A stretch of DNA of 7,107 bases, from positions 1 to 7,107 of the forward strand of contig DKJZ01000094.1 in NCBI GenBank assembly GCA_002454975.1. Direction: 5' to 3'. The notes below the pieces were generated by a model that worked only from the letters and a program-made list of their open reading frames with translations, did no database searches and had not been told where the DNA came from. This document shows positions 1 through 6,263 of the stretch, piece after piece (the first letter of the stretch is position 1; the number at the start of each line of letters is the position of its first letter). The stretch comes from Hylemonella sp. UBA6679. Lineage in GTDB: Bacteria; Pseudomonadota; Gammaproteobacteria; Burkholderiales; Burkholderiaceae_C. The position numbers and the translations under genes are program-made.

Positions 1-1
1 C

Positions 2-430
2 ATGAGCACCGTGGGCGCCGAAAAAGGCGTGACCACCGGCCGCTCGCGCCGTTGCGGTTGGTTTGACGCGGCCTTGCTCAAGCGCTCGGCCCAGGTCAAC
101 GGCTTGAGTGGCATGTGCCTGACCAAGCTCGATGTGCTTGACGGCCTCAAAGAGCTGCAGCTGTGCACTGGCTACACCATGGACGGCGAGGTGCTCGACA
201 TTTTGCCCATGGGCGCAGACGACATTGAGCGTTGCGTGCCGATTTACGAAACCCTGCCCGGTTGGAGCGAGACCACCGTGGGTGCCACCCGTTACGAGCA
301 GCTGCCCGAGAACGCGCAGCGCTACCTCAAGCGCATTGAAGAGGTCACGGGTGTGCCCATCCATGTCATCTCCACCAGCCCGGACCGCGACCACACCATC
401 ATGATGCGTCACCCCTACGCGGCTGATTAA
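2..430 (+). CDS. purA: Adenylosuccinate synthetase, C-terminal part (5' end outside window)
   Basis: PurA joins IMP and aspartate using GTP to make adenylosuccinate, the first committed step from IMP to AMP, in the cytoplasm. The visible 142 residues match the last third of the family (E. coli enzyme about 430 residues). Near the start is TTGRSRRCGWFD, the conserved arginine-rich IMP/GTP-contacting loop. Next come LSGMCLTKLDVLDGL, the segment around the guanine-recognising KLD motif, then PIYETLPGWSE and RIEEVTGVPIHVISTSPDR, and the protein ends HPYAAD. The ATG at position 2 is an internal methionine, not the start; the reading frame runs in from upstream. It stops with TAA at 428-430, 61 bases before a phosphoribosyltransferase gene on the same strand that is probably co-transcribed. 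The reading frame is intact and the identification is secure. Confidence 0.97.
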   Translation: MSTVGAEKGVTTGRSRRCGWFDAALLKRSAQVNGLSGMCLTKLDVLDGLKELQLCTGYTMDGEVLDILPMGADDIERCVPIYETLPGWSETTVGATRYEQLPENAQRYLKRIEEVTGVPIHVISTSPDRDHTIMMRHPYAAD

Positions 431-479
431 GAAATTGGGCCCTAAGCCCCGTATTACCTAGACTTTCAGCTATCAAACC

Positions 480-484
480 AGGAG
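480..484 (+). promoter_or_regulatory. Ribosome binding site of the phosphoribosyltransferase gene
   Basis: AGGAG lies 7 bases before the ATG at 492. It is the clearest Shine-Dalgarno sequence in the window and fixes the start of the phosphoribosyltransferase. Most other genes here have weak or no such signal. Confidence 0.75.
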
Positions 485-491
485 CGTTCTC

Positions 492-1016
492 ATGTTGACC
501 GAAGACGGCAAACACTATTATGTGAGCCCCGATGAGTACAACAACCTGGTGGAAAAGCTGGCCATCAAGGTGCATTTGTCGCACTGGCAGTTCGACACCA
601 TCTTGTGCCTGGCCCGGGGTGGTTTGCGCGCGGGCGACATCCTTTCGCGTATTTTTGACAAGCCTCTGGCCATCATGTCCACCAGTTCTTACCGGGCTGA
701 GGGGGGCACGGTGCAAAGCACCTTGGACATCGCCAAGTACATCACCACCCCGCAGGGCGTGATTGGCGGGCGCGTGTTGCTGGTCGACGACCTGGCTGAC
801 TCCGGCGTGACGCTGGGGCGCGTCATTGAGCTGCTGCGCAGCTCGTATGCCGACATTACTGAGCTCAAAAGCGCGGTGCTCTGGACCAAGGCCAAATCCA
901 GCTTCATCCCAGATTTCAGCGTGGAGACCCTGGCCACCAACCCCTGGATCCACCAGCCTTTTGAAACCTACGACCGCATGACGCCCGAGCAACTGCTGGC
1001 GAAATGGAAGGTCTGA
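492..1016 (+). CDS. Purine-type phosphoribosyltransferase (COG2236-like)
   Basis: This 174-residue cytoplasmic protein is a type I phosphoribosyltransferase. Such enzymes move the ribose-5-phosphate of PRPP onto a base, releasing pyrophosphate. The PRPP-binding signature VLLVDDLADSGVTL is at residues 95-108, with the paired acidic residues and small-residue loop intact. LARGG at 40-44 fits the pyrophosphate loop, and WIHQPFE at 152-158 resembles the C-terminal aromatic segment of the hypoxanthine/xanthine branch. Length is normal for small purine phosphoribosyltransferases. The start is set by AGGAG 7 bases upstream. It lies 61 bases after purA, which suggests a purine salvage role beside AMP synthesis. 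The base used (hypoxanthine, guanine or xanthine) cannot be read from sequence, and other type I members cannot be excluded. I therefore give no gene symbol. Confidence 0.88.
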   Translation: MLTEDGKHYYVSPDEYNNLVEKLAIKVHLSHWQFDTILCLARGGLRAGDILSRIFDKPLAIMSTSSYRAEGGTVQSTLDIAKYITTPQGVIGGRVLLVDDLADSGVTLGRVIELLRSSYADITELKSAVLWTKAKSSFIPDFSVETLATNPWIHQPFETYDRMTPEQLLAKWKV

Positions 1017-1043
1017 AACGCTGACCCAAGCGGCCTGAGCGTC

Positions 1044-2294
1044 ATGCAAGACATCACCGGCCTGATTCACCACCCCTACGTACCACCTGAGGGGTTTGAA
1101 GCGCCGCAGCCTGGCGTGTTCAAGGCCAGCACGGTGTTTTTCCCCAATGTGGCGGCCATGCGCGCGCGTGAGTGGAAAGACAAATCTGCCTACACCTACG
1201 GCCTGCACGGCACGCCCACCACCTATGTGCTGGAAGAGCGTTTGTGTGCCCTAGAGGGCGGCCAACAATGCCTCTTGGTGCCCAGCGGTTTGGCGGCCAT
1301 TGCCTTGGTGAGCCTCTCGCTGCTCAAAGCGGGCGACGAGGTGTTGATCCCCGACAACGCCTACGCGCCCAACAAATCGCTGGCCGCGGCTGAGCTGGCG
1401 CAGTGGGGCATTGGCCACCGTTTTTACAACCCAATGGACGCGGCTGACCTGGCCGAAAAAATCAGCCCAGCCACCCAATTGGTGTGGCTGGAGGTGCCCG
1501 GCTCGGTCACGTTAGAGTTTCCTGACCTGCCTGCGCTTGCTGGGCTGTGCCGCGACAAAGGCGTGACCACCGCGCTGGACAACACCTGGGGCGCAGGGCT
1601 GGCTTTCAAGCCTTTTGCGTGTGGTGTGGATATCTCCATCCACGCCCTGACGAAATACCCCAGCGGTGGGGGCGACGTGCTCATGGGCAGTGTGGTGACC
1701 ACCGACGAGGCCTTGCACCTGCGCCTCAAGCTCACCCACATGCGCCTGGGTTTGGGGGTGGGCGCCAACGATGTGGAGGCGGTGCTGCGCGCACTGCCCA
1801 GCATCGCGTTGCGCTACCGAGCCCAAGACCAGGCCTGTCGGCTTTTGGCGGCTTGGCTGCAAACCCAGCCCGAGGTGGCGCAGGTGCTGCACCCGGCTGT
1901 GCCAGGCTCACCGGGGCATGAGAATTGGCAGCGTTTATGCGCGCCAGGCCACGCCGAATCTAGTGAGAGCGCTACGGAAGTTGTAGCGCTTGAGGGTGGC
2001 TCGCCCAAGGTCTCGCAAGCGGGTTTGGCAGCCAGCCTGTTGAGCATCGTTTTCAAGCCCGAGTTTGCTAGCGCGCAGGTGGATGCGTTTTGCGACGCCC
2101 TGCAACTTTTTCGCATCGGTTACAGCTGGGCGGGCCCCATCAGCTTGGTGGTGCCTTACGAGCTCTCGGCTCTGCGCAGCATGCCTTCACCGGGCGTGGC
2201 GCAGGGTGGCTTGGTGCGTTTGGCCATCGGCCTGGAAGCCGTGCAAGACCTGCAAGCCGATGTGGCGCAGGCCCTCAAAGCCATGCGCGCTTAA
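1044..2294 (+). CDS. metC: Cystathionine beta-lyase, PLP-dependent, with an internal insertion
   Basis: A 416-residue Cys/Met-metabolism PLP enzyme (fold type I). Cystathionine beta-lyase splits cystathionine into homocysteine, pyruvate and ammonia, the step before methionine. Visible marks are YGLHGTPTT (52-60, the phosphate-binding loop from the neighbouring subunit), PSGLAAI (80-86), LDNTW (178-182, with Asp179 expected to hold the PLP ring nitrogen), SIHALTKYPSGGGDVLMGS (198-216, Lys204 the expected PLP-binding lysine) and VRLAIGLE (391-398, Arg392 expected to bind the substrate carboxylate). Related lyases are usually about 390 residues. The excess lies at about 300-326, between the HPAVPGSPGHENWQR segment and GLAASLLSIVF, where an inverted repeat sits in the DNA. 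The gene begins 27 bases after the phosphoribosyltransferase with only a weak ribosome site. Its stop overlaps that of mnmH. A related gamma-lyase or synthase is less likely. Confidence 0.9.
   Translation: MQDITGLIHHPYVPPEGFEAPQPGVFKASTVFFPNVAAMRAREWKDKSAYTYGLHGTPTTYVLEERLCALEGGQQCLLVPSGLAAIALVSLSLLKAGDEVLIPDNAYAPNKSLAAAELAQWGIGHRFYNPMDAADLAEKISPATQLVWLEVPGSVTLEFPDLPALAGLCRDKGVTTALDNTWGAGLAFKPFACGVDISIHALTKYPSGGGDVLMGSVVTTDEALHLRLKLTHMRLGLGVGANDVEAVLRALPSIALRYRAQDQACRLLAAWLQTQPEVAQVLHPAVPGSPGHENWQRLCAPGHAESSESATEVVALEGGSPKVSQAGLAASLLSIVFKPEFASAQVDAFCDALQLFRIGYSWAGPISLVVPYELSALRSMPSPGVAQGGLVRLAIGLEAVQDLQADVAQALKAMRA
1968..1990. repeat. Perfect 8-base inverted repeat inside the cystathionine beta-lyase gene
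   Basis: The arms AGCGCTAC (1968-1975) and GTAGCGCT (1983-1990) are perfect reverse complements around a 7-base loop. They encode residues 309-316. The codons around them (TCT, AGT, GTA, CTT and similar) are unlike the G/C-ending codons of the rest of the gene. The element falls where the protein is longer than its relatives, so I infer a small inserted palindromic repeat, read through in frame. No second full copy is in this window, so membership of a dispersed family is not shown. Confidence 0.6.
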
Positions 2295-2298
2295 GCGC
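2287..2298. repeat. 12-base palindrome containing both stop codons of convergent metC and mnmH
   Basis: GCGCTTAAGCGC reads the same on both strands. The central TTAA provides TAA for metC on the plus strand (2292-2294) and TAA for mnmH on the minus strand (2293-2291). As RNA it could form only a 4-base-pair stem with a TTAA loop and no T-tract, so it is not a convincing terminator. Confidence 0.7.
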
Positions 2299-3406
2299 TC
2301 TGAGCCTCGGTGCCTGGTTCAGACCCAGCAGTTGACCTGAGTTCAGCCACGAGTTCAGCCACCAGTTTTTGCGCCTCAAGCAGCATGGCCGCAGCCGAGC
2401 GGTCTGAGGGTGTGATGTTCAAAGCGTGCGGGTACTGCGCAAAGTTGCGCTGCATGGATTGGATGTACACCGGGTCGTAGTGGCTGGTGAGCAGGTCTTG
2501 CACCACGGCCTCAATCTGTCCGCTTTTGACCTGAGCCAGCCAGGCTTGTACCACCTCATGACCACGCAACTGGGTGAGGGCGCCCAAGCGCTCGCAAAAC
2601 GCATCGGTGTTTTGCACGAAAAATTCGTACTCCTCCATCAGCAGCGCCACCCGCTCCACATCCGACAACACCAGGTTGAGGCAAACACCCGCGCGCATGG
2701 CGGTGATGAGGGCTTCGGGCACGGCCACATTGCCTACTTTTTTGCTCTCGCTCTCCACAAACACAGGTCGGCTGGGGTCGAGCTGTTTGAGGGCGTGCCA
2801 CACCCGCATGTCGAAATGCTTTTGGCTGGGTTGCGGCTGGCCAGGCACGGCGCCCAAGACCGAGCTGCGGTGGCAGGCCAGGGCTTCAAGGTCCAGCACC
2901 TGTGCGCCAGCCGTGGCCAAGGCATGCAGCAAGCGTGTTTTGCCCGAGCCGGTGGTGCCACACACCACCCGCCAGTCGATGGCCTGCGCCAGGCGCGGAA
3001 TGTCTTCGAGCATGGCGGCGCGAAACGCTTTGTAGCCACCTTCTAAAAGCGTGACGTTAAAGCCGATTTGGCCCAGCACCAAGCTGAGCGATCCGCTGCG
3101 TTTGCCCCCGCGCCAGCAGTAGGCCAGGGGTTTCCAGTCTTTGGGCTTGTCGATCACATGCGCTTGGATGTGCCGCGCGATGTTGGCGGCAGCCAAGGCT
3201 GCGCCGCGTTTTTTGGCTTCAAAAGCGCCCACCTGCACGTACATCGTGCCGATGTCGTGACGCTCTTGGTTGTTCAGGGTGGGCCAGTTCAGCGCGTTGG
3301 GGAGGTGGTCTAAGGCAAATTCATCTTCGCTGCGCGCGTCGATGATGGCGTCAAAGCGCGTGAGCTGGGTCAGGGCCTCGGTGGCGCTCAGGGTGTTGAG
3401 GCTCAT
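2291..3406 (-). CDS. mnmH: tRNA 2-selenouridine/geranyl-2-thiouridine synthase
   Basis: MnmH (SelU, YbbB) replaces the sulfur of 2-thiouridine at the wobble base of tRNAs for Lys, Glu and Gln with selenium from selenophosphate. It works through a geranylated intermediate. The 371 residues match the family length (E. coli about 364). An N-terminal rhodanese domain (about 10-135) carries AYCWRGGKRSGS, with the catalytic cysteine at 97. A P-loop domain follows, with CGTTGSGKT at 149-157 and Lys156 as the nucleotide-binding lysine. Further conserved segments are HRSSVLG (179-185), QPSQKHFDMRVW (192-203), FVESESKKVG (216-225) and HYDPVY (309-314). Its ATG overlaps the tesA stop (ATGA, 3406-3403), so translation is probably coupled; no good independent ribosome site is seen. 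selD, needed for selenophosphate, is not in the window. Confidence 0.95.
   Translation of the reverse strand: MSLNTLSATEALTQLTRFDAIIDARSEDEFALDHLPNALNWPTLNNQERHDIGTMYVQVGAFEAKKRGAALAAANIARHIQAHVIDKPKDWKPLAYCWRGGKRSGSLSLVLGQIGFNVTLLEGGYKAFRAAMLEDIPRLAQAIDWRVVCGTTGSGKTRLLHALATAGAQVLDLEALACHRSSVLGAVPGQPQPSQKHFDMRVWHALKQLDPSRPVFVESESKKVGNVAVPEALITAMRAGVCLNLVLSDVERVALLMEEYEFFVQNTDAFCERLGALTQLRGHEVVQAWLAQVKSGQIEAVVQDLLTSHYDPVYIQSMQRNFAQYPHALNITPSDRSAAAMLLEAQKLVAELVAELRSTAGSEPGTEAQSA
2339..2362. repeat. Tandem 12-base duplication at the 3' end of mnmH
   Basis: GAGTTCAGCCAC occurs twice in immediate succession (2339-2350 and 2351-2362). On the minus strand it encodes the repeated tetrapeptide in LVAELVAEL, near residues 348-356 of MnmH. 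The unit length keeps the frame, so it only lengthens the C-terminal helix by about one turn. It is most simply explained by replication slippage. Confidence 0.8.
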
Positions 3407-4062
3407 AGCTGCTTTTTCAATTCAGGCCAGACATTGCCCAGCATCAGGGCTTGGGCTTGGGCGTTGGGGTGGATGCGGTCGGGCTGAAACAAGTTGATGT
3501 CTTGCGCCACGCCTTGGAGGAAAAAGGGCACCAGGCCAGTTTTTTCCTGCCGAGCCACCTCGGTGTACATGCCAGAAAACTGGGCGCTGTAGTCTTTGCC
3601 GTAATTGGGCGGCACTTGCATGCCCAGCAGCAGCACCTTGGCGCCAGCAGCTTTGGCCGCTTTGGTCATGCGCAGCAGGTTGTCTTGGGTGGCTTTGAGG
3701 GGCAGGCCGCGCAAGGCGTCGTTGCCGCCCAGTTCAATCACGACATGGCTGGGCGTGTGTTGCTGCAGCAAAGCACCCAAGCGCGAGGCGCCGCCCGAGG
3801 TGGTTTCGCCGCTGATGCTGGCATTGACCACCTTGGCTTTGATGTTCTCAGCCTGCAGTTTTTGCTCGAGCAGGGCGACCCAGCCCGTGCCGCGCAGCAG
3901 CCCGTACTCGGCGCTGAGGGAGTCACCCACCACCAAAATGGTGGGCGTGCTTGAGGCCTGAGCCGCGCCCGCAGGTTTGCCCAGCATCAAGCCGCAAAAC
4001 CCTGCGAGCAGGGCCAGCAAGCCAGCTGAGATAAAGTGTTGAATCACCAAAGAAAAGCGCAT
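3403..4062 (-). CDS. tesA: TesA-type periplasmic arylesterase/acyl-CoA thioesterase/lysophospholipase (SGNH hydrolase)
   Basis: TesA hydrolyses acyl esters and thioesters (acyl-CoA, lysophospholipids, aryl esters) and normally works in the periplasm. From the ATG at 4062 it is 219 residues, close to E. coli TesA (208). Residues 1-36 form a signal peptide: an early Arg, a hydrophobic core (about 11-27) and small residues AGAAQA for cleavage near 33-36. All four SGNH blocks are present: GDSLS with nucleophile Ser48, SGET with Gly85, GGND with Asn114, and DRIHPN with Asp195 and His198. The frame stays open upstream to 4254, but that part shadows the divergent ABC gene. Two in-frame ATGs at 4077 and 4074 are alternative starts, which would prepend MMGWG. 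The start overlaps the ABC ATPase start on the other strand, and the stop overlaps the mnmH start by 4 bases. Confidence 0.93.
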   Translation of the reverse strand: MRFSLVIQHFISAGLLALLAGFCGLMLGKPAGAAQASSTPTILVVGDSLSAEYGLLRGTGWVALLEQKLQAENIKAKVVNASISGETTSGGASRLGALLQQHTPSHVVIELGGNDALRGLPLKATQDNLLRMTKAAKAAGAKVLLLGMQVPPNYGKDYSAQFSGMYTEVARQEKTGLVPFFLQGVAQDINLFQPDRIHPNAQAQALMLGNVWPELKKQL

Positions 4063-4759
4063 GCCCCATCCCATCATTTCTGTGTCGCAGGTTGGCAAAT
4101 CTGTGACCGATGCCACCGGCACACTCGGTATTCTCAACGATATCGATTTTTCCCTCTCGCCCAAGGAAACCGCCGCCATCGTGGGCGCCTCCGGCTCGGG
4201 CAAAAGCACGCTCTTGAGCATTCTGGCAGGCCTGGACACCCCCACCTCGGGCACTGTTTTTTTAGACGACCAAGACCTGTTTGCCCTGGACGAAGACGCC
4301 CGGGCCGCCCTGCGGGCACAAAAAGTGGGCTTTGTGTTTCAGAGTTTTCAGCTGCTGGGCAACCTTACTGCGCTGGAAAACGTCATGTTGCCGCTCGAAT
4401 TGCTGGGTTTGCCACATGCCCGCCAAAAAGCCACCGAGATGCTCGAGCGCGTGGGCTTGGCCAGCCGTCTCAAGCACTACCCCAAGGTGATGAGCGGGGG
4501 CGAGCAGCAGCGCGTGGCCTTGGCCCGCGCCTTTGTGGTGCAGCCTGCCGTGCTGCTGGCCGACGAGCCCACGGGCAGCCTGGACTTTGCCACCGGCGAG
4601 AAGGTCATGGAGCTCATGCTGGCGCTCAACCGCGAGCTGGGCACCACGCTGGTGTTGGTCACGCACGACCCGGGCATCGCTGCGCGCTGCTACCGCAAGC
4701 TCACCATCGAGGCTGGGCGCTTGGTGAATGACACAGGGCGTTTGGTACCGCAGGCCTGA
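4061..4759 (+). CDS. ABC transporter ATP-binding protein, YbbA/LolD family
   Basis: A 232-residue ATPase of the type that drives MacB/LolCDE-like (type VII) ABC systems. These do mechanical work on lipids, lipoproteins or envelope substrates rather than simple transport. Motifs in order are Walker A GASGSGKST (42-50, Lys48), Q-loop FVFQSF (91-96, Gln94), signature MSGGEQQRVALARA (144-157), Walker B VLLADEPTGSLD (164-175, Asp168 and catalytic Glu169), and the H-loop VTHD (His202). The N-terminus aligns with E. coli YbbA, which supports the ATG at 4061; only a weak purine-rich stretch (4049-4057) precedes it. It diverges from tesA, as ybbA does in E. coli. The YbbP-type permease that follows ybbA there is missing; rlmB comes next, 10 bases on. 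The symbol ybbA is plausible, but LolD-like alternatives are close in sequence. Confidence 0.92.
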   Translation: MPHPIISVSQVGKSVTDATGTLGILNDIDFSLSPKETAAIVGASGSGKSTLLSILAGLDTPTSGTVFLDDQDLFALDEDARAALRAQKVGFVFQSFQLLGNLTALENVMLPLELLGLPHARQKATEMLERVGLASRLKHYPKVMSGGEQQRVALARAFVVQPAVLLADEPTGSLDFATGEKVMELMLALNRELGTTLVLVTHDPGIAARCYRKLTIEAGRLVNDTGRLVPQA

Positions 4760-4769
4760 TAATCCAGGG

Positions 4770-5504
4770 ATGTCATCCCCCAAAGTACTGTTTGGCTTTC
4801 ACGCCGTGGGCGTGCGCCTGAAAACCGCGCCGGCCTCCATCATTGAGATTTACTTCGAGCCCACGCGCCGCGACGCGCGCATGCGTCAGTTCATCGACAA
4901 GGTCAAAGAGGCAGGCGTTCGCCTGATCGAGGCCGATGGCCTGCGCCTGGCCAAGCTCAGCGGCAGCCACGGCCACCAAGGTGTGGCCGCGCGGGTGCAA
5001 GAGATCCCGCAAGTGCATTCCCTTGATGATTTGCTCGACAGCATTTCAGAGCCGCCTTTGCTGCTGGTGCTCGACGGCGTGACCGACCCGCACAACTTGG
5101 GCGCCTGTTTGCGTGTGGCCGATGGCGCTGGCGCGCACGCGGTCATTGCCCCCAAAGACCACGCGGTGGGCATCAACGCCACGGTGGCCAAAGTGGCCAG
5201 TGGCGCGGCAGAAACCATGCCTTACTTCATGGTGACCAACTTGGCGCGCACCTTGGGCGAATTGAAAGAACGCAACATCTGGTGTATCGGCACCAGTGAT
5301 GATGCGCCGAAAACCGTGTACCAGGTGGACCTCAAAGCCCCTGTGGCGCTGATTTTGGGGGCCGAGGGGCAGGGCATGCGCCAACTCACCCGCAAAACCT
5401 GCGACGAATTGGTCAGCATCCCCATGAAGGGCGCGGTGGAAAGCCTCAACGTGTCGGTGGCCAGTGGCGTGTGCCTGTACGAGGCACTGCGCCAGCGGGG
5501 TTGA
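4770..5504 (+). CDS. rlmB: 23S rRNA (guanosine-2251-2'-O)-methyltransferase
   Basis: RlmB is a SAM-dependent SPOUT methyltransferase that 2'-O-methylates G2251 in the peptidyl-transferase P-loop of 23S rRNA during large-subunit assembly. The 244 residues match E. coli RlmB (243). The N-terminal substrate-binding domain begins LFGFHAVGV and includes HGHQGVAARV (68-76). The SPOUT domain has motif 1 LDGVTDPHNLGACLR (101-115, Asn109 and Arg115), motif 2 LILGAEGQGMR (194-204, Glu199) and motif 3 IPMKGAVESLNVSVASG (217-233, Ser225 and Asn227). The frame is open back to an ATG at 4728, but the extra 14 residues do not fit the family and would overlap the ABC gene. An AGGG abuts the chosen ATG, too close for a normal ribosome site. 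Probably co-transcribed with the ATPase 10 bases upstream. Confidence 0.96.
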   Translation: MSSPKVLFGFHAVGVRLKTAPASIIEIYFEPTRRDARMRQFIDKVKEAGVRLIEADGLRLAKLSGSHGHQGVAARVQEIPQVHSLDDLLDSISEPPLLLVLDGVTDPHNLGACLRVADGAGAHAVIAPKDHAVGINATVAKVASGAAETMPYFMVTNLARTLGELKERNIWCIGTSDDAPKTVYQVDLKAPVALILGAEGQGMRQLTRKTCDELVSIPMKGAVESLNVSVASGVCLYEALRQRG

Positions 5505-5506
5505 GT

Positions 5507-6223
5507 TCAGTCCAGCGACAAGACTTCCAACAAGCGATCCAAGCCACCGGTGTTGATCGCCACCTGCGCCTGCGCACGTACCGTGGGCTTGGCGTGGTAC
5601 GCCACTGACAAACCCGCCTCGCCCATCATGGGCAGGTCGTTGGCGCCGTCGCCCATGGCGATGGCTTGCGAGGGTGAAATGCCCAGCTTGGCGCACATCT
5701 CCAAGAGGGTCAGGCGCTTTTGCTCGCCGTCGCAAATGTCCCCCCAGGGTTGATCCACCAGGCCGCCGGTGAGCGCGCCGTTTTCAATGGCCAGCACATT
5801 GGCGCGCACCACATCAATACTCAGGCTGGCTTGTACGCGGTCGGCAAAAAACGTGAAGCCGCCGCTGACCAGCAGCACCTGCATGCCCACACTTTTGCAG
5901 GCTGCTACCAATTCCATAGCGCCCGGGTTCAGCTTCAGGCGCTCGGCGTAGACGCGTTCCATGTCGGCCACCGTCACGCCTTTGAGCAAGGCCACGCGGC
6001 GGCGCAGGCTGTCTTTGAAGTCGGTGATCTCGCCGCGCATGGCCGCCTCGGTGATGGCGGCCACCTCCACCTTGCGGTCCACCGCATCGGCAATCTCGTC
6101 CACACACTCGATGTTGATGAGCGTGGAGTCCATGTCAAACGCAATCAACTTGTAGTCACGCAAACGACGATGGGCGGGCAGGTTTTGCACCACCAGGCCG
6201 GGAGAGATTTCTTGTGTAGCCAT
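5507..6223 (-). CDS. serB: Phosphoserine phosphatase
   Basis: SerB removes phosphate from L-phosphoserine, the last step of serine synthesis, in the cytoplasm. It is a HAD-superfamily enzyme of 238 residues. The nucleophile motif AFDMDSTLI (28-36) has Asp30 and the acid/base Asp32. ECVDEIAD (39-46) belongs to the substrate-recognising cap. LLVSGGFTFFA (117-127) contains motif II Ser120, Lys169 is the expected motif III lysine, and AMGDGANDLPMM (189-200) is motif IV with Asp192 and Asp196 binding magnesium. It lacks the N-terminal ACT-like region that makes E. coli SerB about 322 residues long; only some 25 residues precede the catalytic core. It lies 40 bases downstream of mfd on the same strand, with no clear ribosome site, so it may be read from an mfd-serB transcript. 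Its stop is 2 bases from that of convergent rlmB. Confidence 0.96.
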   Translation of the reverse strand: MATQEISPGLVVQNLPAHRRLRDYKLIAFDMDSTLINIECVDEIADAVDRKVEVAAITEAAMRGEITDFKDSLRRRVALLKGVTVADMERVYAERLKLNPGAMELVAACKSVGMQVLLVSGGFTFFADRVQASLSIDVVRANVLAIENGALTGGLVDQPWGDICDGEQKRLTLLEMCAKLGISPSQAIAMGDGANDLPMMGEAGLSVAYHAKPTVRAQAQVAINTGGLDRLLEVLSLD

Positions 6224-6263
6224 GCTGAAATTTGTTGATGGTTCGATTTTTTACACGTGCGGC

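Noticed and set aside
318..325. AGCGCTAC in purA as another copy of the metC repeat arm
   Set aside because: Only one arm is present, in a conserved coding segment; an 8-base match can occur by chance in this GC-rich sequence.
437..450. GGGC/GCCC inverted repeat after purA as a terminator
   Set aside because: The stem is only about four base pairs and no T-tract follows; the next same-strand gene with a good ribosome site begins 42 bases later.
399..1208. Long minus-strand open frame opposite the phosphoribosyltransferase
   Set aside because: It is antisense to two well-identified genes, its translation has no recognisable motif, and long shadow frames are usual in GC-rich DNA.
4063..4254. 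64-residue N-terminal extension of tesA
   Set aside because: It lies wholly on the antisense strand of the ABC ATPase, including Walker A, and would bury the signal peptide; the ATG at 4062 gives a normal TesA length.
4728..4769. Earlier ATG start for rlmB
   Set aside because: The extra 14 residues do not match the RlmB N-terminus and the start would overlap the ABC gene by 32 bases.
5904..5920. GCTA/TAGC inverted repeat in serB as a second repeat insertion
   Set aside because: Only four pairs match, and the protein there aligns with SerB relatives without a gap.
6224..6263. CACGTG palindrome and A/T run between mfd and serB as a terminator
   Set aside because: The palindrome is six bases with no loop, and on the minus strand it is followed by A residues, not T residues.
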